DNA from: JAAYAY01 sp964429355 | Lineage (GTDB): Bacteria; Planctomycetota; Planctomycetia; Pirellulales; Thermoguttaceae | Reading direction: 5' to 3' | Length of the DNA: 34,085 bases | Assembly (NCBI GenBank): GCA_964429355.1 | Contig: CAYSCH010000058.1 | Span: 1 to 34,085, forward strand | Shown here: positions 14,846 through 23,408 of the stretch, piece after piece | How positions within the stretch are numbered: position 1 is the stretch's first letter | Layout: each line of letters begins with the position of its first letter | Position numbers and translations under genes: made by a program | The notes under the pieces: generated by a model | Databases searched by the model: none | The model's input: the letters and a program-made list of their open reading frames with translations, nothing else | What the model was told of the DNA's origin: nothing

Positions 14846-16585
14846 GTGAACCTGTCTCATCTTCGGACCATGCTCTGGCTCCGCTGGCGTTTGAGCCACA
14901 ACCAGTGGCGGCGTGGCGGCTCACTCAACGCCGTACTCATGCTCGTGGTGGTGGCCGTCGGGCTGACGCTGGCCGCCGTCGGTAGCATTGCGGGGTTTGC
15001 ATGGGGACTGGTTGGGCTCACGGATTCCAGACCCGAGGCAACCATGTTTGTGTTCGACGGCCTGGTTGTCGGCTTCCTCATCATGTGGACGATCGGCCTG
15101 ATCACCGAGTTGCAGAGATCCGAGCTTCTGGACCTGACCCGGTTTCTTCATCTGCCGGTTGCGCTCCGCGACGTCTTCCTGCTCAACTACCTGGCATCGC
15201 TCCTCAGCTTCAGCATGGTGACGATCCTTCCAGTCATGCTGGGCCTGACCTTGGGACTTGCCCTGGGACGCGGTGTCGCGATGCTTCTTCTGCTTCCCCT
15301 CGTACTGGGCTTCTTCTTCATGATCACGGCCTGGACCTACTGGGTCCGTGGGTGGCTGGCTGCCCTGATGGTCAACAAGCGCCGCCGCCAGGCGATCGTG
15401 ATGGGCGTGACACTTGCGCTCATCCTTCTCTCACAGCTGCCCAACCTGGCCATGAACGTCTGGAGCCATCCCGGACAACACCCGCCCATTCAGACGCCAG
15501 AAGCGGCGGCCGAGCGGACCGAGCGCCTCGCGAAGGAAGGCGAGCAGATGGCGATCATCTTCCGTGCGGTCCATCAGGTTGTGCCGCTGTTGTGGCTGCC
15601 CAACGGCGCCAGGGGGCTGGCGGAAGGCCAGGTGTGGCCGGCCCTGTGGGGTGCTCTGGGCATGATTGCCATCGGTTCGTGGGGTTTCGGCCGCGCCTAT
15701 CGTGGGGCCGTACGTTTTTATCAAGGAGTCGAAACTCGCAAACCGCTGCCGGTTTCCAATGCCGCCAAGAGCGTCAAGGGCCGGAGGACGAACCTGGTCG
15801 AACGAAACGTGCCCTTTTTCCCCCAGCAGGCCGGTACGCTGGGCCTGGCCACTCTGCGATCGATGTCCCGTGCGCCGGAAGTGAAGATGGCTCTCACCGT
15901 GAATGTCGTCATTTTTGGGGTCATGGGAGCCGGGGCCTTGTTACGGGGGACCGGACCGATGCCCGCCGAACTGCGTCCCTTTGTCGTCTGCGGTGCGGTC
16001 GCCGTCACGTTCATGGGACTCACGCAGTTGATGTTCAACCATTTCGGGTTCGACCGCAACGGCTTTCGGGCACTGATGCTCCTGCCAACGCCCCGCCATT
16101 ACATCCTGCTGGGCAAGAACCTTGCCCTTTCCGTGGTGGCCACCGGCATGTTCAGTGTGTTCCTCGTCCTGGTGACCGTGCTGGCGCGGCTTGGGTTTGT
16201 GGAGGTCGTGGCGGCTCTCTTCGAGTTCGCTGCCGTGTTTCTTTTCATGAGCGTGCTGGGAAACCTGACTTCCACCCTCGTTCCGTACCGTATCGCGGCC
16301 GGATCGAAGAAACCGACCAAGACCAGCATCCTGACGGGCTTGATGATCTTCGTGAGCCATCTCACCTCGATACTGGTGATCCCCACAATCCTGCTGCCGC
16401 CGCTGGCAGGAATGTTGATTGCGTACTTCTACCCCGTTCCCGCTGCTGTAGCCACGCTCCTGAGCGCTGTGCTGCTGACTTCGCTCGCGGCACTCCTCTA
16501 CTGGCGAACGCTGGCGCCGCTGGGACGACTGCTCGAACGGCGCGGAACGAAGATTCTGGAGATGGTGACTCAGGAGGTGGAGTGA
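14846..16585 (+). CDS. ABC-2-type exporter permease
   Basis: This is a 579-residue integral membrane protein with about 12 hydrophobic helices in two groups (roughly 28-55, 68-90, 106-200 and 265-285, then 350-560). A cytoplasmic loop near 285-335 contains YRGAVRFYQGVE. The N-terminus (LRTMLWLRWRLSHNQWRRGG) matches the large ABC permease family paired with ABC-2 ATPases in planctomycetes and other bacteria. GTG at 14846 follows GGAGGAG at the end of the ATPase gene. The substrate cannot be read from the sequence. A strong hairpin lies 28 bp after the stop. Confidence 0.85.
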   Translation: MNLSHLRTMLWLRWRLSHNQWRRGGSLNAVLMLVVVAVGLTLAAVGSIAGFAWGLVGLTDSRPEATMFVFDGLVVGFLIMWTIGLITELQRSELLDLTRFLHLPVALRDVFLLNYLASLLSFSMVTILPVMLGLTLGLALGRGVAMLLLLPLVLGFFFMITAWTYWVRGWLAALMVNKRRRQAIVMGVTLALILLSQLPNLAMNVWSHPGQHPPIQTPEAAAERTERLAKEGEQMAIIFRAVHQVVPLLWLPNGARGLAEGQVWPALWGALGMIAIGSWGFGRAYRGAVRFYQGVETRKPLPVSNAAKSVKGRRTNLVERNVPFFPQQAGTLGLATLRSMSRAPEVKMALTVNVVIFGVMGAGALLRGTGPMPAELRPFVVCGAVAVTFMGLTQLMFNHFGFDRNGFRALMLLPTPRHYILLGKNLALSVVATGMFSVFLVLVTVLARLGFVEVVAALFEFAAVFLFMSVLGNLTSTLVPYRIAAGSKKPTKTSILTGLMIFVSHLTSILVIPTILLPPLAGMLIAYFYPVPAAVATLLSAVLLTSLAALLYWRTLAPLGRLLERRGTKILEMVTQEVE

Positions 16586-16612
16586 GGCAGGTCCCAGCTT
16601 ACAGATGCAACA

Positions 16613-16647
16613 GGGTGCAGGAAGCAGCCAAGCCGCTTCCTGCACCC
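16613..16647. terminator. Perfect 13-bp stem hairpin, likely bidirectional terminator
   Basis: GGGTGCAGGAAGC (16613-16625) pairs perfectly with GCTTCCTGCACCC (16635-16647) around a 9-base loop. It sits between the convergent ABC permease gene and the Gfo/Idh/MocA gene. No T-run follows, so termination may be incomplete or factor-assisted. Confidence 0.7.
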
Positions 16648-16722
16648 GGTTTGGACCGGCGGGCGCGATCCAGAGATGCGGGAAAGATATCACCCACGGA
16701 TGGATCCGCCCAGAATGGCCTT

Positions 16723-18037
16723 TCAATAGGCCTTATACATTCCCGGGATCATGAACGGATAGAATCCGTCTTCGCCGGGCAGGCTGCGAGGTTTGGCGTC
16801 CCAGGCGATTCGCTCGGGGCTCTCCTGGGGACCTTGCTCGATCGCCTCGTCCCATTTGACGACCTGTCCGGAGTAGGTGGCCATGCGGCCGAGGACTGCC
16901 GTCATGCTGCTCATGGCCGCATGCCAGCCATCGTTGATCTTCTTGTCGCCCAGAATCGCCTTGATCAGATCGACGTGCTCCTGGACGTAGGGGTTGCCGC
17001 TTTCGAGCCGGGGTCCGCCGCCGACTGCCACCTCTCGGACACCCTTCGTGCCATGGGCAAACTCATTGACCTGATCCCAGGTGCCCGGCTGATGGCGGCT
17101 CTGGCTGAACACCTTGGTGCCGCCTTCGTAGGTGTATTCGACGAAGTGGTGATCGAAAATGTCGCCGTAATTGCCCCGGTCGACCCGCCCGCCCATCCCG
17201 TTGGCCTCGACCGGGTGGCCGGTGCGGGGATCGCCGTTCCTGGCCAGCACCCAGTTGGCAATGTCGATATTGTGGACGTGCTGCTCGACGATGTTGTCGC
17301 CGTAGAGCCAGCGGAAGCATCCCCAGTTGCGGATCTGGAATTCCATCTCCTTGGGATCATTTTGCGGCCGCGGGCCGAGGTCGTGAGCCCCACCGCCCGA
17401 GCCGTTCCAGTAGACTCGCATGAATTGGATGTNNNNNNNNNNTGCCGTCGTGAATCTCCTGGACACCCTGGATGTAGCCGGCCTGATGGTGACGCTGCAG
17501 GCCGACGACCACCTTCAGGTTCTTCTCGTCGGCCATCTCGTTGGCCTTCACCAGTTCGCGGAAGCCGGGGGCGTCGGTGCAACAGGGTTTTTCCATGAAA
17601 ACGTGCTTGCCCGCCTGTACGGCGGCAGCATACTGGCTGGGGCGGAAGCCGGGAGGGCTTGCCATGACCACCATGTCGACGCCGCACTCGATGGCCTTCT
17701 GGCAGGCGTCCAGGCCGACAAATTTTCGTTCGTCAGGAACGTCGATTTCGGCCGCCCATTCCTTCTTGAGTTGGTTGAGCGAATTGCTGGCTCGCTCCTC
17801 GAAGGCATCTGCAACCGCGACCAATCTCACGGGTTGACCGAGGATCTTGGCCGCGTTCAAGCAATCGCTGGCGGCCCCGGTACCGCGGCCGCCGCAACCG
17901 ATCAAGGCGAATTTCAATGCATCGCTCCCCGCAGCGTGGGCAGTTCGGGCAATCATGCTTTGGGCCGAGACTGCAACCCCAGCGGCCAAGGCAGAACGCT
18001 TCAGGAAATTGCGTCGCGAAGTGTAAATCTGGTTCAT
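16723..18037 (-). CDS. Tat-exported Gfo/Idh/MocA family oxidoreductase (interrupted by assembly gap)
   Basis: This is an NAD(P)-dependent dehydrogenase-type protein of about 435 residues. The N-terminus has a Tat motif (SRRNFLKRS) and an AHA-AG cleavage site. The Rossmann fold starts at LKFALIGCGGRGTGAASDCL, and the conserved EKPCCTD equals the EKP motif. The C-terminal domain has WLYGDNIVEQHVHNIDIANW, with the catalytic-region His. The ten Ns at 17433-17442 split it after EIHDG and before IQFMRVYW. ATG at 18037 has GGAGGAG 4 bases upstream. Such proteins act on sugars or their derivatives; the substrate is unknown. The gene stands alone and is convergent with the ABC exporter. Confidence 0.85.
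17433..17442. other. Assembly gap (10 N)
   Basis: Ten undetermined bases lie inside the Gfo/Idh/MocA gene. The frames on the two sides imply that the true missing length is a multiple of three. Family alignment in mind (IHDG-KIGD-IQFMR) suggests 9 missing bases. Confidence 0.95.
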
Positions 18038-18421
18038 CGCTCTCCTCCAGAATGTGAAGAATAATCGAACGGGGCTCCCAGGCGCGGATCATCCCAGTGG
18101 TGCGGATCCGAGCTGGGAGTTGGACGCGGCAACGGCCGCGCTGAAGTCCCTGGGATGTCTCAGACGGTTGCCGCAACTGCCTCTTGCGCTGGCAAGAAAT
18201 CCGCTCCGGGAAGTAAAGCCTGACGAGGCAACAGTCTAGTCCTCCAGCAGGCCCGCCGCAATCAAACCGCCCGAAAAGTCGACTCGCGGGGTGGAAATCG
18301 TTGCCGCCAGTGGCTGAATCTCGCGTCAAATTCCCTGGTTTGCCCATACTTACGGCCAGGGCCCGCAAAATCTGCGGAATCGCTACAGTTTAACAGCCCG
18401 TCCGCCGATGGATAGAACACC
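18038..18421. other. Divergent intergenic region, no gene seen
   Basis: This 384-bp gap lies between a minus-strand Gfo/Idh/MocA gene and a plus-strand zinc-ribbon protein, so it should carry both promoters. I could not place either convincingly. No open frame with protein character is present. Confidence 0.4.
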
Positions 18422-19126
18422 ATGTGGTGTTCCATTTGCCGCCAAGATGTGCCCGGTTCGATCGCGCCTGGCGGGGGTCAGTACTGCTGCCCCCGTTGCG
18501 GGGAAGGCATGTCATCGTGTGGGAAGGTGGAATTGCCACACGAGCCCGTGGAGGAAACCAATCCGACTGGTGTCGGATCGCCTCCCCGGTCCGACTACGA
18601 CGAGTGGGAAATGGAGGAGCGACTCCGGCATCTCGACCGGATCTATGCCCGGAGCCCCTTAAGCGGCCCCCTTTCTCCGTCGGGGTCTCAGCAGTATCGG
18701 ATCGACTCGATGCATGGTTTTATACGGCACGAGCGGCCCATTACAGCTCCCCCCACGGAACCGAGACTCAGCGGGCTTGCCCGATTTGGCCGTGCGGTGT
18801 TGGCGCTCGGACTGGCTGTCACGGTTTGCGGTGGCAGTCTCGCAGCCTGGGGGCACTTCGGCGCGCGGCCCGACCTGTTGCCCATGGGGATCCCCATCGC
18901 CGCGGCGGGCCAGATCCTGCTCCTGCTGGGATTGGTGATGCAGACTGATTCGCTGGCGAACACGCCGTGTCCGTCCCGCAAGGCCGTTCGCAGCAATCGG
19001 CAGCCAATGACGGGCGACGACCAATTCCGCTTGGACGAGGCTGACGATGGAACTGGCCAACTGACCCGACTCAGCGCTCGGCTCGAGGAACTATCACGGA
19101 GATTCGAGGAGCGAGACCAGCGGTAG
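18422..19126 (+). CDS. Zinc-ribbon membrane protein of unknown function
   Basis: This is a 234-residue protein. The N-terminus is a zinc ribbon with two CxxC knuckles (MWCSICRQDVPG, then YCCPRCGEGM). A polar linker of about 90 residues follows. Two hydrophobic helices lie at about 120-143 (RAVLALGLAVTVCGGSLAAW) and 154-177 (PMGIPIAAAGQILLLLGLVM). The C-terminal 30 residues look like a coiled coil (RLSARLEELSRRFEERDQR). The MWC..C..DVPG start recurs in planctomycete hypothetical proteins as I remember them. ATG at 18422 has no evident ribosome-binding site. The gene is convergent with the downstream operon, and no function can be assigned. Confidence 0.7.
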   Translation: MWCSICRQDVPGSIAPGGGQYCCPRCGEGMSSCGKVELPHEPVEETNPTGVGSPPRSDYDEWEMEERLRHLDRIYARSPLSGPLSPSGSQQYRIDSMHGFIRHERPITAPPTEPRLSGLARFGRAVLALGLAVTVCGGSLAAWGHFGARPDLLPMGIPIAAAGQILLLLGLVMQTDSLANTPCPSRKAVRSNRQPMTGDDQFRLDEADDGTGQLTRLSARLEELSRRFEERDQR

Positions 19127-19172
19127 CGAGCCCCGGCGACCTGGTAGCGGCTCCATGGGTCTGCAGAAATCG

Positions 19173-19191
19173 AGTGCCGCGATGGGGCACT
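19173..19191. terminator. Weak hairpin between convergent genes
   Basis: AGTGCC (19173-19178) pairs with GGCACT (19186-19191) around a 7-base loop, in the 139-bp gap between convergent genes. There is no T-run, so this is only a possible terminator. Confidence 0.25.
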
Positions 19192-19265
19192 GCTGAATAC
19201 CGCAAATTCCGGGCTCCCCTCGGCCGCACTGCCTGCATGGCTTATCCGACGGGCAGGAAACGAGT

Positions 19266-20603
19266 TCAGAACCCCCGACTGGGTTCAGCCTCATACACCT
19301 CGGGCAACTCAAATCCCTTGCGCCGGGGCCGATCCAGGAACTGGTTTGCGTCGACGTCGTCGGGGAAGATCTCCTTTTCGGGATCCCATGTCAGACGCCG
19401 GCCGGCCCAACGGGCGATGTTGCCCAGATGGCAGACGATCGCCGAGCGGTGTCCGATCTCCACGTCGGCAATTGGGCGCTCGCGGTTCTTGATACAGTCG
19501 AACCAGTTCTGCATGTGATCGTTGATCTCGGGCAGCCGGATCTTCAAATCCTTGACCGCCTCTTCGACCAGCTCGGGCGGATTGCTGTCGACTGTGTCGT
19601 TGCCGATGCGGATCTTGCCGCCAGGGCCCACAAACGACGCGCCGGCCGCCGATTCGTCGGGTTCGAGCCGGATCACGATCCCGTTGGCATAGCGCATTCG
19701 TACCCGGTAGCCCTCGCTGCAGAGCCGGTCGCCGCGAACGCGATTCTCCGGTTCGTTGTAGACCGGCGCCTTGAAGTCGTCTTTCTCGCACCAGATCTCG
19801 ACCGGCCCCGTGCCGTCCATCTCCAGGGCCCACTGGATCTGGTCGAACCCGTGGGCCCCTGTGCCGGTCATCTCGCCGCCGGACCAGGGCCGAAAACTGA
19901 TCCAACCCGGGTTGGACCGCTGGACGAAGATGTCGTCGTGATACGGCACGGGCTCGGTGGGCCCGCACCACTGGTCCCAATCGAGCCCGTCGCGGACGGG
20001 CTGGCCGGGCAGCCCGCATCCCCACGGGCTGGGGTAGTTCATGATCAGCACGCTTTCGATCTTGCCGACCAGCCCGTTGCGGACCATTTCGCAGCCGAGG
20101 CGGTGGTTTTTCATGCATCGCCGCTGGCTGCCTGTCTGCAAAACGCGCCCGTACTTGCGGACCGCATCGACCAACCGGCGTCCTTCACGGATCGTGTGGC
20201 TGAGCGGTTTCTCCAGATAGATGTCCTTGCCGGCCTGGCAGGCGTGCAGGGCGGGGGCGACATGCCAATGGTCGGGAGTGGCGATGAGGCAGGCATCGAT
20301 ATCTTTCGCATCGAGCAGTTCGCGGTAGTCGGCATGGGCGCGGCAACTGCGTTGGCCGGCCACTTCGTCGCGCCGGGTGCGGTCCAGATCGGCAACGGCC
20401 ACGATCTGGCCTTCCTGATTTTTCGGCAGGGCGCCGATCAATTGAAGGCCGCGGCGTCCCACGCCGATGAATCCCAGACCGATCCGGTCGTTGGCCCCCA
20501 GTTGATCTGCGGCGGCCAGTACGCAGCGAGGGATGATCAACGGCGCCGCAATTGTGCAACCGGTTGCGGCCAGGAACTGGCGTCGTGTGGATCTGCGTGA
20601 CAT
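19266..20603 (-). CDS. Tat-exported Gfo/Idh/MocA family oxidoreductase
   Basis: This is a 445-residue protein. The N-terminus SRRSTRRQFLAATG is a Tat signal, followed by a hydrophobic stretch. The Rossmann motif is GLGFIGVGRRGLQLIG, then IVAVADLDRTR. The conserved substrate-domain motifs are TPDHWHVAPALHA and DIYLEKPLSHTI. The C-terminal domain has GGEMTGTGAHGFDQIQWAL, as in the large planctomycete Gfo/Idh/MocA clade with C-terminal DxWHP-like motifs. ATG at 20603 (AGGAG 8 bases upstream) overlaps the stop of the preceding gene as TGATG; GTG at 20606 is an alternative. It is the third gene of a likely operon. The expected role is periplasmic sugar-derivative redox chemistry; the substrate is unknown. 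Confidence 0.88.
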   Translation of the reverse strand: MSRRSTRRQFLAATGCTIAAPLIIPRCVLAAADQLGANDRIGLGFIGVGRRGLQLIGALPKNQEGQIVAVADLDRTRRDEVAGQRSCRAHADYRELLDAKDIDACLIATPDHWHVAPALHACQAGKDIYLEKPLSHTIREGRRLVDAVRKYGRVLQTGSQRRCMKNHRLGCEMVRNGLVGKIESVLIMNYPSPWGCGLPGQPVRDGLDWDQWCGPTEPVPYHDDIFVQRSNPGWISFRPWSGGEMTGTGAHGFDQIQWALEMDGTGPVEIWCEKDDFKAPVYNEPENRVRGDRLCSEGYRVRMRYANGIVIRLEPDESAAGASFVGPGGKIRIGNDTVDSNPPELVEEAVKDLKIRLPEINDHMQNWFDCIKNRERPIADVEIGHRSAIVCHLGNIARWAGRRLTWDPEKEIFPDDVDANQFLDRPRRKGFELPEVYEAEPSRGF

Positions 20604-21670
20604 CACTCGAGCTCCTGAAGTTCGTGTTTCCGATCAGAGAAGTGAGTGTGGCACGACTCTTTCCCGCCACATGCCTGCTGCCAGAACCCCGCGAGGCCGG
20701 CAAACTCATCGAACATGATACGGGCAGTTCGTTCCTCAACGCCCACGGCCGCCCAGGCCCCGTAGTCGAAGGCGATCAAGCCGCCTTCCGGCGTACCCCA
20801 GTTCTCGACCAGCCGCCTGACTTCCTCACGTACCTCGGCCTCGATACCCCGCGGCATGGTCGACTGGATGTCGGCAGTGGCTGCAAAACAAACCTTGCCG
20901 CGAAACTGGCGGCCGAACTGCTCCAACCCGTAACTGAGCGTCTGCTGCATGTTGAGCACATCGGCACCAAGCTCGAGAAACGTGGGCACGAAATCGTTGA
21001 TCCGGCCGCAGCTATGCAGAAATACATGCCACCCGCAGGCGTGGATGGCGTCGAAGATTCTTCGATAACGGGGCGTAAAGAACTCATCCAGGGTCTTCCG
21101 GCTGACAAAAGTGCCCGCCTGCGTCCCCCAGTCGTCGGTGACAAACAGCCCGTGAATGCGGCTGCCAAACCGCCGCTGCAACTCGTCCACCTGTTCGAGT
21201 TTGAAGTCGACGATCATGTCGAGTACTCGGTGGACCCGCTCGGGCTCCAGATAGAAATCCGCCATCGTGTTGGCAAAACCTCGCAGCTTGTGGAGCCGCG
21301 AGAACAGGAGCGAGTGGGCGGTGAGACACACGTAGCGGTCGGCGGCCTGGTCGATCAGCGGACCGAGGCGCTCGTAGTAGAAGGGATTGCGGGGGCTGGG
21401 CGGGCGGTAGCTGGCCAGTTGCGCCCAGTCGCCGAGGGGAGAATCGCTGACTTGGCCGATGTTCTTGAGTTCCGTCGTGCTCCAACCGCAACTCCAGTCG
21501 TCTCGAACCGGGTTGTCGAAAAACCAGCCTGCCTCCGCCCGGTCCATCTCCCAGATGTTGTGGATGTCATCGGGAAATTCCGGCATCTTGTGGTCCCAGT
21601 GCTGCCAGAACGGAAGCCGCGGCGGGCAGTCGAACTCGATGGCCCGGTTGACGATCTCAAGGGATTCCAT
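20603..21670 (-). CDS. Uroporphyrinogen decarboxylase-like (URO-D superfamily) protein
   Basis: This is a 355-residue cytoplasmic protein. The fold signature HACGWHVFLHSCGRINDFVP then LELGADVLNM is typical of the URO-D/methyltransferase barrel, where HSCG resembles the zinc-binding H-x-C of MtaA-type corrinoid methyltransferases. It lacks the N-terminal motifs of true HemE. URO-D-like paralogues of this kind are frequent next to Gfo/Idh/MocA and sugar-isomerase genes in planctomycetes, and their substrates are not known. ATG at 21670 begins MESLEIVNRAIEFDCPPRLP. It overlaps the downstream oxidoreductase start by one base and is 91 bp after the upstream one, so the three genes form an operon. 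Confidence 0.8.
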   Translation of the reverse strand: MESLEIVNRAIEFDCPPRLPFWQHWDHKMPEFPDDIHNIWEMDRAEAGWFFDNPVRDDWSCGWSTTELKNIGQVSDSPLGDWAQLASYRPPSPRNPFYYERLGPLIDQAADRYVCLTAHSLLFSRLHKLRGFANTMADFYLEPERVHRVLDMIVDFKLEQVDELQRRFGSRIHGLFVTDDWGTQAGTFVSRKTLDEFFTPRYRRIFDAIHACGWHVFLHSCGRINDFVPTFLELGADVLNMQQTLSYGLEQFGRQFRGKVCFAATADIQSTMPRGIEAEVREEVRRLVENWGTPEGGLIAFDYGAWAAVGVEERTARIMFDEFAGLAGFWQQACGGKESCHTHFSDRKHELQELE

Positions 21671-21761
21671 ACGGTCGCTTGCCTAAGCGAAAAAGGCCTG
21701 ACAAAACGTACGAGTTTCCCACGGGCATGGACGTGCACAGCGGGTGGTATTGTGATCGGCT

Positions 21762-22762
21762 CTAAATGTCGTCGAGGGGTAACTTGACCGTCCGGCCGAG
21801 TTCGAGCGAGCGGTCGATCGCCATGCACAGCTCGTGGCTGCGATAGGCATCGGCAACGTTGCAGTGAGACTGCCGGTCTTCGAGAATACAATCCACGAAA
21901 TGATTGATCTCGCCGTCAAATGGGTGGTGGTGCACGTCGCCGGAGTTGGGCAGTATCGTGGGGCACGTGGCCCAGCCGGTCTGGCCTGGAAACAGCTTCT
22001 TCGACCAGATGCGATCGTCGCGAATGGTGCCTTCCGTGCCGGCAAGGTCCATGTTGAAGGCATAGGGCATTTCGCAGTCCAAGAGAGCCGAGACCTTGCC
22101 GAGGATGCCGCTCCGGAACTTGACCACGGCGACCACGTTGGCATCGAATTCGAACAGTCCTTTGCGGTTGTTGGAGGAAGCCGACACCTCCTCCACCTCG
22201 TCGCCCGTGAGCCAGCGGAGAGCGTCGACCGCGTGACAACCAGCGAGCAAGAGGGCGCTGCCCGCCGTCAGTTTCCTGCTGTGGAGATTCCAGGCATGGT
22301 GCGCTTGGCCCATGCCGTGCCAGTAGTCGGTTTCCACGTAAATCAACTCGCCAATCGCGCCGGACTGGACCAGTGACTTGATCGTTTGGACCGCCGGATT
22401 CCAGCGGAGACAGAAACTCGCCAGGCTCTTGACGCCCGCCTTGGCAACGGCATCCCGCAGGGCCCGGTTTTCCTCCATCGACAGGGCGATCGGCTTCTCG
22501 ACCAGCACGTGCTTGCCGGCCNNNNNNNNNNGGGACCGGTCACGTCGACGATGTCAACTGAGGCGTCCGCCAGAACTTCCCCGTAATCACGGCGAATCGA
22601 GCAGCTCAAACCGTACCGCTCCGCCAATTGGCGGGCGCGGTCGGGGTCGATATCGCTGATCGACACGATCGCCACGTGAGGATTCTTCAGCCAACTGGCC
22701 ACGTGGGCCCCCGCCACCCAGCCAGCCCCGTGCACGGCGACTCCGAGTTTTCCGTCACGCAC
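21762..22762 (-). CDS. Gfo/Idh/MocA family oxidoreductase, cytoplasmic (interrupted by assembly gap)
   Basis: This NAD(P)-dependent dehydrogenase has no export signal. The Rossmann fold is LGVAVHGAGWVAGAHVASWL, followed by VSISDIDPDRARQLAERYG and DIVDVTGP. Ten Ns then break the gene, and beyond them AGKHVLVEKPIALSMEENRA restores the family's EKP motif. The C-terminal part includes HAWNLHSRKLTAGSALLLAG then CHAVDALRWL, matching the GG...H..D motif. The start is probably GTG at 22762 (AGGAG 7 bases upstream). ATG at 22768 is too close to that site, and an ATG at 22822 in the same frame is a weaker option. First gene of the operon with the URO-D-like and Tat Gfo/Idh/MocA genes. Confidence 0.82.
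22522..22531. other. Assembly gap (10 N)
   Basis: Ten undetermined bases lie inside the cytoplasmic Gfo/Idh/MocA gene. The flanking frames require a true missing length of 3n+2. The family spacing between the TGP and AGKHV motifs suggests about 13-14 lost codons, close to 38-41 bases. Confidence 0.95.
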
Positions 22763-23408
22763 TGTCATTCTCCTCAACTCACCGACTGCCAGCGCCCGGC
22801 TTGGGCACGGCGGGCGACTCATTTTCTCCTCTTCTACCACCGCCACCGGTTCTGCGGAACACCCATCGGTGGAATTTTGTCGTCATTTTGTGCAAGAAGG
22901 CGTTCGAGCCGCGAGGGTTGCCCCGCTTCTGCTCGAATCCAGGATGGCGCTGGCCCAGATTGCCGGCGTGCTCCAATCTCCCGAGGAGAACAATTCTGCA
23001 CACCTCTTCTCCAGGGTGAGGGGCCTGAGCCCCTTGAGTACTGCAACCGCGCAGGCTCTTCGCGAAATCGGCTGCGATTCGGCCGGACCCGGTCGTCCCA
23101 GGGCGGCCCTTGCAGAGAGACGACGGCCCCGTGGTGGACCTCCATTTCACACCACTTCGCGGCCAAGAGTCAACCGGGTAGAATCGTTGGTGCGTGCCGA
23201 ATTCGGCGAAACTCCCCTGGTTTCTGGCATGCTGGCCCGACAGGACCGGGCTCGAGTGTTGCTTCTTCGACAGGGCGGCAGGGCCGGTGAGCCAATACGA
23301 GCTACCGCTCGAACGGAAATGGCCTGCTCCCGGCAAGTCGCGAGTCTCTGTGAAGAACTTCACGATCATTGAGGTTGGCAGTCCAGACAATGAATCCAAC
23401 GGAGACGG
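22763..23408. other. Divergent intergenic region
   Basis: This 646-bp gap contains no gene I can support. A six-base-pair GC hairpin AGGGGC/GCCCCT with a CTGA loop lies at 23019-23034. A -10-like TAGAAT lies at 23179-23184 on the plus strand, with only a poor -35 (TTCGCG). It may start the transcript of the exported protein at 23409. Open frames on both strands cross the region but lack starts and family character. Confidence 0.4.

Noticed and set aside
15001..17598. An 865-codon plus-strand open frame
   Set aside because: It runs in another frame through the ABC permease and then antisense to the Gfo/Idh/MocA gene, and crosses the N gap. Composition is low-complexity Arg/Pro-rich.
20603..21670. 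True hemE (uroporphyrinogen decarboxylase for haem synthesis)
   Set aside because: The N-terminal HemE motifs are absent, the HSCG site resembles methyltransferase relatives, and the neighbours are Gfo/Idh/MocA genes.
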